From the NCBI GenBank assembly GCA_017399105.1, contig JAFQEJ010000021.1:27175-91174 (forward strand): a stretch of DNA of 64,000 nucleotides, given 5' to 3'. Below the pieces are notes generated by a model. The model was not told the DNA's origin, made no database searches, and saw nothing but the letters and a program-made list of their open reading frames with translations. Each line of letters starts with the position of its first letter. Position 1 is the stretch's first letter. This DNA is from Clostridia bacterium (GTDB lineage: Bacteria > Bacillota > Clostridia > Oscillospirales > CAG-272). A program made the translations under genes and the position numbers. This document shows, piece after piece, positions 1-7,147 of the stretch.

Positions 1-907
1 TTGCCAGACGCTCATTCCCGGGAGCCGCAAAATAGGGAAGATCGTTCTCATCTTTTTTAATAAAGTATTCATCATTGCCCGAAGACATGGAATAATTCCA
101 GAAGTTCTCGATATAAACCGCGCCCCAGCGATCCTCAGCATCCTGTTCGGAGTTGCCGTTGGTATCTGCGGTTGCGCGCTTCATATAGTCATACATCACA
201 TCGACAGTCCAGCTTCCGTTTCGCACCATATCATACATGTCGTCAAGTTGAAGATTCGCTGCCATATCCTTGTTGAAGAGCAGCATGGGGATGTTTCCGT
301 ATATCGACATATCATAAGCACCGGCTGCAAAGAAGAGCTTGTGATCAATCGTCAGGGTCTGATTCAGATCATCCAGCCACCAAGGGTTGCTCGTGTCAAT
401 GTAGCTGTCAGAAGAGAGGTCATTGAAGGAATATACATAACCTTCCTGTGCCAGTGTAAGTGCAAAACGGTCAATCCAGATTCCGAGATCAAAGGAATCA
501 TCATCTGCATTGACTGCTTTGCGGAAGGCAGTCACATCGGTTAGTCCACCGTGAGTTTGCGTTTCAAACTCAATGTTCAGATATTCCTGTACATATTGGT
601 TGCGGCGATAGAGTATATCATTGAAAATATCACCGTTTTCTTCGTCATACATAAATTGGGTGAACTGAACAGCATCGGTTCCGTTCCAGCCCGGATTTGT
701 GAGGAAACGGAAGGTATAGCCGTTATAATCCAACTCATCAGGGACACCGAGCGTATAGACCGGTTCGGTTTCGCTTTCAATCTCGGCTGCGGTGGTTGCG
801 GGAGCAGCGGTGGTATCATCTGCGTCGGTATCGTCTGCAGTCGAACAGGCAGCAAATGATGTGAGACTCAAGGCAAGAACACATAAAACGCTGATAATTC
901 TTTTCAT
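1..907 (-). CDS. Extracellular solute-binding lipoprotein (family 1), C-terminus beyond window
   Basis: Probable substrate-binding lipoprotein of a carbohydrate ABC importer, tethered outside the membrane. The N-terminus is a lipoprotein signal peptide ending in a lipobox with Cys21 (TSFAAC), followed by an Asp/Thr-rich linker and the block PDELDYNGYTFRFL. These features, and most of the readable protein, match the complete paralogues at 1595-3109 and 36773-38284. The start is the ATG at 905-907, preceded by an AACGGAGG ribosome site. About 300 residues are visible and the reading frame continues past the left edge. It is divergent from the superoxide dismutase gene. No permease gene is near. 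The substrate is unknown; the fucosidase and galactosidase genes nearby suggest a sugar, by inference only. Confidence 0.85.
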   Translation of the reverse strand, partial: MKRIISVLCVLALSLTSFAACSTADDTDADDTTAAPATTAAEIESETEPVYTLGVPDELDYNGYTFRFLTNPGWNGTDAVQFTQFMYDEENGDIFNDILYRRNQYVQEYLNIEFETQTHGGLTDVTAFRKAVNADDDSFDLGIWIDRFALTLAQEGYVYSFNDLSSDSYIDTSNPWWLDDLNQTLTIDHKLFFAAGAYDMSIYGNIPMLLFNKDMAANLQLDDMYDMVRNGSWTVDVMYDYMKRATADTNGNSEQDAEDRWGAVYIENFWNYSMSSGNDEYFIKKDENDLPYFAAPGNERLA

Positions 908-945
908 AAATCCTCCGTTAAATTGGTAGATTGGCGCCTGAGTCC

Positions 946-974
946 ATCATAGCATATCATTATTGAAAAATCAA
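946..974 (-). promoter_or_regulatory. Predicted promoter of the first solute-binding lipoprotein
   Basis: On the minus strand TTGATT and TATGAT are separated by 17 bases and lie about 40 bases upstream of the lipoprotein start. Unlike its two paralogues, this gene has no cluster of TTAACC motifs upstream. Confidence 0.55.
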
Positions 975-1059
975 GGTGTTTACGAACGAAACATTTTCCA
1001 AATTCACGCCTTGACGATTACAGCATATGATAAAGCAAGGACTTCACGGAGGTGTACCT

Positions 1060-1554
1060 ATGTACCAGAATAATCCTTTTTCACTCATGCTTTCTCATCT
1101 TCACCATCGCCCTAATGCAGTCGCTGTTCTGAGCGGAAGCGATGCCTATCCTCAGCTTATAGGGGAAGTTCGTTTCTATCAGCTTGCAGACAGTGTGCTG
1201 ATAGCGGCAGAGGTAAGCGGTTTGCCTATGGCAGATGCGCCCTGCTCAGAGTCGTTCTTCGGTTTCCACATCCACAGCGGAACAGCCTGCAGCGGAAATG
1301 AGGAAGATCCCTTTGCAGATGTGCAGGGACACTATAATCCCGGCGACTGCGCCCATCCTCATCATGCGGGAGATCTGCCGCCGCTGCTTGGTGTGGAAGG
1401 GAATGCATTCAGCGCCTTTCTGACCGACCGTTTTGCTCTGCGAGATGTGATCGGCAGAACGGTGATCATTCATGCCATGCCCGATGATTTTATGACACAG
1501 CCGGCGGGAAATGCGGGAATGAAAATCGCCTGCGGTGTGATTGGAAGAATATAA
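1060..1554 (+). CDS. sodC: Cu/Zn superoxide dismutase family protein
   Basis: Predicted to dismutate superoxide to hydrogen peroxide and oxygen. The protein has 164 residues from the ATG at 1060, chosen because GGAGGT lies at 1048-1053; an upstream in-frame ATG at 1027 has no such site. The full metal-ligand set of the family is visible: His70 and His72 (GFHIHSG), His91 (GHYNP), His99, the His before AGDL, Asp105 and His138 (VIIHAMPDD). Cys77 and Cys158 sit where the conserved disulfide is found. There is no signal peptide, which is unusual because bacterial SodC is normally exported, so cytoplasmic location is inferred. It is transcribed divergently from the lipoprotein to its left and ends at a shared terminator. 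Confidence 0.88.
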   Translation: MYQNNPFSLMLSHLHHRPNAVAVLSGSDAYPQLIGEVRFYQLADSVLIAAEVSGLPMADAPCSESFFGFHIHSGTACSGNEEDPFADVQGHYNPGDCAHPHHAGDLPPLLGVEGNAFSAFLTDRFALRDVIGRTVIIHAMPDDFMTQPAGNAGMKIACGVIGRI

Positions 1555-1587
1555 AAACAAGAGAGGTGTAAAACCTCTCTTGTTTTT
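1553..1587. terminator. Bidirectional intrinsic terminator
   Basis: A perfect 15-bp stem (AAAAACAAGAGAGGT and its complement) with a short loop, A-rich on the left arm and T-rich on the right, lies between the convergent sodC and second solute-binding protein gene and can serve both. Confidence 0.85.
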
Positions 1588-1594
1588 AAAGCTA

Positions 1595-3109
1595 TCAGTT
1601 GAGCTCCTGGAACTTCTCGATCGTCTTTTGAAGCTGTTTTTCAATTTTGGTCATATTCTTCTCGATGGTGGAAGCGATCTGATCATCTTCGCCCGGCTTG
1701 ATACCATAAACAGGGCTTGTAGAATCGAGGAAGTAGGTGTGAGCGAGGTCGATGCGATAGTTCTTGGAATTGGTGAGCATCTCCAGCATCTCTGCGGAGT
1801 CGTCATCACGGGTGGACTTGAGCTGAAGAACGGTTTCCAGATATTCCGGAACAACCATCTCATAAGAGGAGTATGCAATCAGCTCGAGGACAGCACTTGC
1901 CATCTCGGGATCGCTGATGGTGGTGGGAACGATGTATCCGAGTACGCCGAAGAGCCAGGATGTGAACTCTGTGCCTGCATCATATTCTTCCAGCTTGGGG
2001 AAGGGGAGGATACCGAACTCATCTTCCATACCTCTGAGGTTGTTCAGATACATTGCGCCGCCGCCGGCATAGAGCGACTTGCTGTCTGCGAACATCGAGA
2101 TTACATTCTCGTAGGGATGACCGCTTTTGTATTGGGAAGCCATGTCATCATGCTGGATGGCATATGCCGGATCCTGCATAACCTGACCGACTGCTTCGCG
2201 GATCTTTACCAACTGTTCGTTGCCCGAAGCTGCGAAATAAGGAAGGTCATTTTCGTCCTTGAGGATGTAATATGCGCCATTGCCCGAGGTCATAGAGAAG
2301 TTGCAGAAGTTATCGATCCAGTTGAAGCCCCACTGGTCGTCCTTGTCCTGCTTGGAGTCACCATTCAGGTCTGCGGTAGCCAGCTTCATGTTCTCATACA
2401 TGGCATTGACAGTCCACTTACCGGTTCTGACCAGATTGTACATATCAGCAAGCTGCAGATCTGCTGCCATGTTCTTGTTGAAGAGGAGCAGCTGGGTGGA
2501 ACCATAGATCGAGAGGTCGTATGCACCTGCGCCAAAATAAAGCTTGTTATCGATGGAGAGCTCGTTGTTTACCTCGCTCAGCCACCAGGGAGCGTTGAGG
2601 TCAACATGCATCTTTGCCATCTCGTGGAGCGGATATACCATGTTTTCCTGTGCGGCGCCGAGTGCAAAACGGTCGATCCAGATGCCGCAGTCGAAGGAGT
2701 CATCCTGCGCTCTGACAGCCTTGCGGAAAGCGCCAATATCGGTCAGAGTACCATGAGTCTGGGTTTCAAACTCAATGTTCAGGTATTCCTTTACATACTC
2801 ATTGCGCTTGTAGAGACTGTCGTTGAAGATATCACCATTTTCTTCGTCGTAGGTAAACTGAATAAAATAGGACTCTGTGGTCTTGTTTTCACCGGGGCAT
2901 CCGAGGAAGCGGAAGGTGTAGCCGTTGTAGTCCAGTTCATCGGGGACGCCAAGCTCATATACGGGCTCGGTTTCTGCTTCGGTTTCGGCGGCTGTGGTTG
3001 TGGGAGCTGCTGTGGTTTCGTCTGCACCCGAGTCATCTGCGCTCGAGCAGGCAGCGAAGGTGGTGAGAATCAATGTGAGTGTGGTTAATAAGCTGATTAA
3101 TTTAACCAT
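1595..3109 (-). CDS. Extracellular solute-binding lipoprotein (family 1)
   Basis: A 504-residue probable sugar-binding lipoprotein. The signal peptide ends in TTFAAC with lipidated Cys21, then an Asp/Ala/Thr-rich linker to about residue 50, then the binding fold, starting PDELDYNGYTFRFLGCPG. It is closely similar throughout to the 36773-38284 protein (shared blocks include GENKTTES, GKWTVNAMYENMKLATADLNGDS and YLNNLRGME), and also to the partial protein at the left edge. The start at 3109 has an ACGGAGG site. Two minus-strand promoters and a cluster of TTAACC/GGTTAA motifs lie upstream. No permease or ATPase of a sugar importer is adjacent, so it must work with components encoded elsewhere or act as a surface sugar-binding protein. 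Substrate unknown. Confidence 0.88.
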   Translation of the reverse strand: MVKLISLLTTLTLILTTFAACSSADDSGADETTAAPTTTAAETEAETEPVYELGVPDELDYNGYTFRFLGCPGENKTTESYFIQFTYDEENGDIFNDSLYKRNEYVKEYLNIEFETQTHGTLTDIGAFRKAVRAQDDSFDCGIWIDRFALGAAQENMVYPLHEMAKMHVDLNAPWWLSEVNNELSIDNKLYFGAGAYDLSIYGSTQLLLFNKNMAADLQLADMYNLVRTGKWTVNAMYENMKLATADLNGDSKQDKDDQWGFNWIDNFCNFSMTSGNGAYYILKDENDLPYFAASGNEQLVKIREAVGQVMQDPAYAIQHDDMASQYKSGHPYENVISMFADSKSLYAGGGAMYLNNLRGMEDEFGILPFPKLEEYDAGTEFTSWLFGVLGYIVPTTISDPEMASAVLELIAYSSYEMVVPEYLETVLQLKSTRDDDSAEMLEMLTNSKNYRIDLAHTYFLDSTSPVYGIKPGEDDQIASTIEKNMTKIEKQLQKTIEKFQELN

Positions 3110-3160
3110 GATTTAACCTCCGTTAAGATAATTTATATGTACATTGTGCCTGTGTAAAGA

Positions 3161-3189
3161 ATAATACCATAAAGCCTACTCTTTGTCAA
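3161..3189 (-). promoter_or_regulatory. Predicted proximal promoter of the 1595-3109 gene
   Basis: TTGACA and TATTAT on the minus strand with a 17-base spacer, about 50 bases before the start codon. This is a near-consensus vegetative promoter. Confidence 0.7.
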
Positions 3190-3325
3190 GTACAAAATGT
3201 AACCGATTACGCAAAAATGCCGATTTTTTTGTTTTTTTGCTTTGTATGCGATCACTGAGGGCAATTTCGATGGAGAAACGGATATATTTCGTGTGATTGT
3301 TTTGATCGCTCCCATTGATCGTGTT

Positions 3326-3371
3326 GGTTAAACAATTGGTTAAATTAATCAAAATTAACCACAATATAACC
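3326..3371. promoter_or_regulatory. Cluster of GGTTAA/TTAACC operator-like motifs
   Basis: GGTTAA occurs at 3326 and 3338 (12-base period), TTAACC at 3355 and a variant ATAACC at 3366. Together they form inverted and direct repeats of the half-site TGGTTAA. The same half-site is clustered in front of the paralogous gene at 38284, suggesting a shared regulator, possibly LacI-type. The regulator itself is not recognised in the window. Confidence 0.5.
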
Positions 3372-3408
3372 AAAAATACGAATCTGTTTTGTATATTATG
3401 CCCATATC

Positions 3409-3437
3409 AGAATAACATAAACGTTTAACTTTGTCAA
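3409..3437 (-). promoter_or_regulatory. Predicted distal minus-strand promoter
   Basis: TTGACA and TATTCT on the minus strand, 17-base spacer. Transcripts from here would cross the TTAACC/GGTTAA cluster and give a leader of about 290 bases before the solute-binding protein gene. Confidence 0.45.
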
Positions 3438-3483
3438 GCGTTTTATCAAAAAATACTTGAATTTTCTTTTGCGTCCGGTATTA

Positions 3484-3512
3484 TTGACAATTAAGGCTAC
3501 ATGTGATATTAA
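3484..3512 (+). promoter_or_regulatory. Predicted plus-strand promoter
   Basis: TTGACA (3484-3489), 17-base spacer, TATTAA (3507-3512). It points at the small reading frame at 3556. With the motif cluster and minus-strand promoters this accounts for most of the roughly 430-base gene-free stretch 3125-3555. Confidence 0.45.
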
Positions 3513-3555
3513 AAAATGCTTTCGGCAGACTGTGTGATATACGAGAGGTAACGAG

Positions 3556-3747
3556 ATGAAAAACGTTATGTGGATAATACAGGCAGCATTCTTGACGGTG
3601 CTTCGGTTCGCTATGGCAGAGATGAGCTTCTTCACCCAACTGACAATATACCGCTGTATATTGTCAATGGCAGCTATGCTTGCTGAGACGGATGAACGAA
3701 GCTTTAAGCTGCTGCTGAAGGCGGGAATTTATATGATGAAGATATAA
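3556..3747 (+). CDS. Small reading frame of unknown nature, possibly a gene remnant
   Basis: A 63-codon frame with its own predicted promoter 45 bases upstream, a weak AGAGGT site at 3544-3549 and an intrinsic terminator just after it, so a transcript is likely. The translated product is hydrophobic in the middle but otherwise unremarkable and is not recognised. A second frame of the same strand encodes a more protein-like stretch (GASVRYGRDELLHPTDNIPL) that lacks a start codon and stops at a TGA. That pattern suggests the decayed remains of a longer gene rather than a functional 63-residue protein. Function cannot be stated. Confidence 0.25.
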   Translation: MKNVMWIIQAAFLTVLRFAMAEMSFFTQLTIYRCILSMAAMLAETDERSFKLLLKAGIYMMKI

Positions 3748-3753
3748 AATAAA

Positions 3754-3779
3754 AACAGAGAGTCCATCGACTCTCTGTT
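3754..3779. terminator. Bidirectional intrinsic terminator
   Basis: An 11-bp stem AACAGAGAGTC / GACTCTCTGTT with a 4-base loop, flanked by A and T runs, between the small frame at 3556 and the convergent membrane-protein gene. Confidence 0.8.
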
Positions 3780-3794
3780 CTATATTGTGGAAAG

Positions 3795-4505
3795 TTAGTT
3801 CTGTGCAGCGCGGTTCTGCTTCTTGTAGCGCTCAACATTCTCGATGATGTTGTCGGCATCGACGCTGTTGTGGAAGTAGTAGCGGATTACCTCGCCGTTT
3901 TCCTTGGTGATGGCGAAAACGGTGTTCTTGACGTTGGCTTCCTTCTTGTTTTCTTTGCCGTAGTGATGTACAAAGTCCTCCTCGAGGATTTCCATCTTGG
4001 CGATTTCAAGGAAGGGAATTGCAAGGCTGTTTTCCTTGATGCCTCCCTCGAGCAGCGAGAACTGTCTGGTGTAGACATGCAGCTTGTCGGGAGTGAAGAT
4101 GAAGGCGAAGGCGCCGTAGCGGTCGGTTCTTGCTCTTCCGTCGCGGCCAATGACGATTTTGCGTGCTTCGAGATCTTCGAAGTCGTAGCCTGCCAGAGTG
4201 TAGGGGGGCAGTGCGTTGTTGACCGTTTTAAAAAGATTCAGCTTTTCCACCGCATACTTATGTAAGTCTTCGGTGGCGGCGCTTGCCTGGCTGTCAATGT
4301 CAGCGTCGTTGGAGCGCTTGCCCAGCCACATGAAGATGAGGATGATACCGACCAGCGGAATGACAACCAGTACATTTCCGATGATGTACCACCATCTGAA
4401 CATATACCAGATCACCAGACCGATCAGTGTCAGTGCAATGCCGACCAGCAGCATTGTGTTGCTTGTAGTGTAGTATTTTTCGTTGCGTTTGAAGTCAAAA
4501 TCCAT
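3795..4505 (-). CDS. Hypothetical membrane protein with two N-terminal transmembrane helices
   Basis: A 236-residue protein of unknown function. The ATG at 4505 is preferred over an upstream in-frame ATG at 4553 because a GGAGGGAC site lies just upstream. Two hydrophobic helices span roughly residues 15-65 (NTMLLVGIALTLIGLVIWYM and the following IIGNVLVVIPLVGIILIFMW), with a Trp/Tyr/Arg-rich turn between them. A soluble C-terminal domain of about 170 residues follows; it carries strands such as AFAFIFTPDKLHVYTRQFS and resembles the PH-like or YcxB-like domains of small membrane proteins, but the match is not certain. The gene stands alone and ends at a bidirectional terminator. The region 4506-4789 upstream holds no recognisable gene. 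Confidence 0.75.
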   Translation of the reverse strand: MDFDFKRNEKYYTTSNTMLLVGIALTLIGLVIWYMFRWWYIIGNVLVVIPLVGIILIFMWLGKRSNDADIDSQASAATEDLHKYAVEKLNLFKTVNNALPPYTLAGYDFEDLEARKIVIGRDGRARTDRYGAFAFIFTPDKLHVYTRQFSLLEGGIKENSLAIPFLEIAKMEILEEDFVHHYGKENKKEANVKNTVFAITKENGEVIRYYFHNSVDADNIIENVERYKKQNRAAQN

Positions 4506-4789
4506 GTAATTTTGTCCCTCCTGAATATAAATAATATGATAGAAGAAGTGCATTCATCTTCTGCGTCCTTATCAATATAGTGTCGTGATACCCAGGTTTG
4601 GTTTGCACTTGTTTTGAGTATTTACAAAATATTCACAAAACACTTACTTGCCAAATGAAAACGCAGTCACATGATTGCTTCCTTGACTACAATTATACAG
4701 TATCAGCAGAGGTGTGTCAATAGGATACAACGATTCGTTTACAAGAAAGTTCGTTTATAACCGTTCTCGCATTGGTTGAATTTCTCAGG

Positions 4790-6076
4790 TCAGTCCTTCA
4801 GCGTGATCTTGATGCAGGTATAGATGTCATCATACAGTTCATAGCGCGGCACATTCACATAGGCAATGCCGCCGTAGTTGGAGGTGCGCCAGTCATTGTA
4901 GAGCTTCATTTCGCTTCCGTCGCTGACAAAGCGGCAGGACTCAATACGTTCTCCCGGGATACCGAGCAGTGCCAGCGGGCCTACAGGCTGGTCCATGACA
5001 AGGGCATAGATATCCTTTCCGTTCTGGGTGTAACGTCCCCACTCAGGCTTTGGAAATTCCGAAATGCCGCAGCCGTAGACGCATTCACCGTTGTCTGCCA
5101 TCCATCTTCCAACGCCCTCGAGGATCTCACGGGAGCGTGCGGGAATGCGACCCTTGGCATCAGGACCGACGTTGAGCAGCATGTTGCCGCCCTTGCTGAC
5201 ACATTCGATGAGCTTGCGGACAACTACCTTTTCATCCTTATAATTGGTGTCACCGCTGTGATAGCCCCAGTGATCGTTCAGCGTGATGCATGCCTCCCAG
5301 GGAACAGGCTCGCCCTTGACATTGACAATGCCCTCAGGGGGAATAATGCACTCAGGTGAGGTGAAGTCTCCCGAATAGAAGGAAGGCGTCTCTTCAATCA
5401 GCGAACCGAAGCCTTCGCCGCTGACCTCGAGGCGGTTGTCGGTGAGCATATCGGGCTGATAGCTGCGTACCATTTTGATCAGCTCGGTAGCACGCCATTT
5501 TTCGCCGCGCATCTCGCCGTAGGAATAGTCGAACCACATGATATCCAGCTTGCCGTAGTTGGTGCAGAGCTCCTTTACCTGTCCGTGCATATAGTCGAGG
5601 TATTCGTCAAAGGGGCGGCGCTCGATATAGGCAGGATTATTGCGGTGGGGGTGGGAGTGATGCTGGTAGGCGGGATAGGCAGGGTGATTCCAGTCGATGA
5701 GAGAATAATAGAGTCCGACCTTTAATCCTTCCGCACGGAAAGCATCGAGAAATTCGCGCACTAAATCGCGTCCGCATGTTGTAGTGGTGGATTTGAAGTT
5801 GGTGAATGCCGAGTCGAAGAGACAGAAGCCGTCATGATGCTTGGCGGTCAGCACCGCATACTTCATTCCGGCAGCCTTGGCAAGCTTCGCCCATGCGGCG
5901 GGATCATATTCGGTGGGGTTGAATTCCTCAAAATATTTGTAATATTCGGCATCCTCATAGCATTCGGTGCCTCTGCCCCATTCGCCTCTTGCGGGGATGG
6001 AATAGAGTCCCCAGTGAATGAACATGCCAAATCGGTCGTGACGGAACCACTTGCTTCTCGGAAAATTCTCGTACAT
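4790..6076 (-). CDS. Alpha-L-fucosidase, glycoside hydrolase family 29
   Basis: Predicted retaining exo-alpha-L-fucosidase releasing L-fucose from glycans. It has 428 residues with family hallmarks: FGMFIHWGLYS near residue 17, AKHHDGFCLFDS near 78 (substrate-binding His pair), and KLDIMWFDYSYGE, in which Asp183 fits the catalytic nucleophile. There is no signal peptide, so it probably acts inside the cell on imported oligosaccharides. The start at 6076 follows an AGGAGG site. The neighbour on the right is an AraC regulator on the same strand, and beyond that lie a GH151-like fucosidase and L-fucose isomerase on the other strand, supporting a fucoside-degrading role. Family assignment is secure; linkage specificity is not predictable. 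Confidence 0.92.
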   Translation of the reverse strand: MYENFPRSKWFRHDRFGMFIHWGLYSIPARGEWGRGTECYEDAEYYKYFEEFNPTEYDPAAWAKLAKAAGMKYAVLTAKHHDGFCLFDSAFTNFKSTTTTCGRDLVREFLDAFRAEGLKVGLYYSLIDWNHPAYPAYQHHSHPHRNNPAYIERRPFDEYLDYMHGQVKELCTNYGKLDIMWFDYSYGEMRGEKWRATELIKMVRSYQPDMLTDNRLEVSGEGFGSLIEETPSFYSGDFTSPECIIPPEGIVNVKGEPVPWEACITLNDHWGYHSGDTNYKDEKVVVRKLIECVSKGGNMLLNVGPDAKGRIPARSREILEGVGRWMADNGECVYGCGISEFPKPEWGRYTQNGKDIYALVMDQPVGPLALLGIPGERIESCRFVSDGSEMKLYNDWRTSNYGGIAYVNVPRYELYDDIYTCIKITLKD

Positions 6077-6217
6077 GGTGTGTACCTCCTGATAAAAAAT
6101 AATATATCCGATCAGAATGATAAATACAGTAATATCATGGCAGATAAAATTTTGCTTGCGGTATTATTCGAAAGAATATTAAATTATTATCCTGACATAA
6201 GCAGCCTTCTGCCGCTT

Positions 6218-7030
6218 TTATTTCACTTGATGCTGAGCTGCGTACTTTTTTGGCGGCATACCGGTATGAGCCTTGAAAACGCTGATAAAATAGCTCAGAT
6301 CCTTGAAGCCGCAGGAATAGGCACATTCGGTTACCGATTCTCCCGACAGCAGCTGTTTGCATGCACACTCGATGCGGTAGGCGGCAAGGTACTCGATGGG
6401 AGTTTGCGCCGTGATCTGCTTGAAGCAGCGGCAGAAATAGTTGGGACTCATGGAGCAGCTGGCGGCAAGCTCGGCAAGGGTGATGGGACGGTGGTAATTT
6501 TCCTCGATGAAGGTGATGGCGCCCTTGAGCTTGTCAAAATCACCGCTGGCAACAGGCATGCGTCCGCTCTGCAGGGAGACCGCTTTATACGTGATGCTGT
6601 AGAGATATCCCATGATTTCAAGCTCCTTGTCGTTCTCTTCTCCGAAAAAGCATTCAAAGAGTGCCCCGAGCAGCTTCTCATCCGTGAAGCGTGTGGGCGA
6701 GATCAGCTTGGCTTTGATTTGAGCGCGGCATTTGGGTACCGCGTAGAGCAGAGAAGGCGAGAAGACAAGACACTGGTAGATACACCGCTCGGCGATTCCT
6801 CCGTGGACAATACCGCCGGGGATGAAAAGCCCCTCTCCTGCCTCCAGTCGATAGGACTCACCGTTGAGCTGCAGGGTGAGGCTGCCCTCAAGCACGCGGA
6901 CAATCTCAAAATCCTTGTGCCAATGATAGCGCATCTGATAGCTGGGATGCCGCTCGGTAAGATGGTAGAATTCAATGGGGAAATCGGGGGTACCGCGCTG
7001 GGTGTTTTCGTGAAGTGCGCCCGAAATCAA
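6218..7030 (-). CDS. AraC-family transcriptional regulator of the fucose module
   Basis: A 270-residue sugar-type AraC regulator. An N-terminal cupin sensor domain (YHWHKDFEIVRVLEGSLTLQ, then GEGLFIPGGIVHG) is followed by two helix-turn-helix motifs (LAELAASCSMSPNYFCRCFK and VTECAYSCGFKDLSYFISVF). The start is placed at the TTG at 7030: GAGGTG lies six bases before it, while the first in-frame ATG at 7099 overlaps the predicted -35 element of the gene's own promoter. The gene lies between the GH29 fucosidase gene and the divergent GH151-like/fucI operon, so it likely activates one or both in response to fucose or a fucoside; that link is inferred. Confidence 0.88.
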   Translation of the reverse strand: MISGALHENTQRGTPDFPIEFYHLTERHPSYQMRYHWHKDFEIVRVLEGSLTLQLNGESYRLEAGEGLFIPGGIVHGGIAERCIYQCLVFSPSLLYAVPKCRAQIKAKLISPTRFTDEKLLGALFECFFGEENDKELEIMGYLYSITYKAVSLQSGRMPVASGDFDKLKGAITFIEENYHRPITLAELAASCSMSPNYFCRCFKQITAQTPIEYLAAYRIECACKQLLSGESVTECAYSCGFKDLSYFISVFKAHTGMPPKKYAAQHQVK

Positions 7031-7069
7031 AATGATCACCTCGAGGATAAAATATTGATACTTTTTGAT

Positions 7070-7099
7070 ATTATACCACAAGTAAATTATGAATTGCAA
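7070..7099 (-). promoter_or_regulatory. Predicted promoter of the AraC regulator
   Basis: Minus-strand TTGCAA and TATAAT with an 18-base spacer. Its position rules out translation from the ATG at 7099. Confidence 0.6.
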
Positions 7100-7102
7100 T
7101 GA

Positions 7103-7108
7103 TATAAT
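7103..7108 (+). promoter_or_regulatory. Predicted -10 element of the GH151-like/fucI operon
   Basis: A perfect TATAAT lies 39 bases before the GH151-like gene, but at 17 bases upstream there is only AAGTAA, not a -35 box. A consensus -10 without a -35 is what is expected of an activator-dependent promoter, fitting the divergent AraC gene. Confidence 0.5.
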
Positions 7109-7147
7109 TTAATTAACAGTAAAAAAATTCCGAAAGGAGCTATCAAT

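Noticed and set aside
1541..3088. A 515-codon plus-strand frame opposite the second solute-binding protein
   Set aside because: It is the antisense shadow of a clear lipoprotein gene, lacks a ribosome site and runs through the sodC terminator.
7031..7099. ATG at 7099 as the start of the AraC regulator
   Set aside because: It lies within the predicted -35 element, has no ribosome site and adds a poorly conserved Tyr/Ile-rich leader; the TTG at 7030 has GAGGTG at good spacing.
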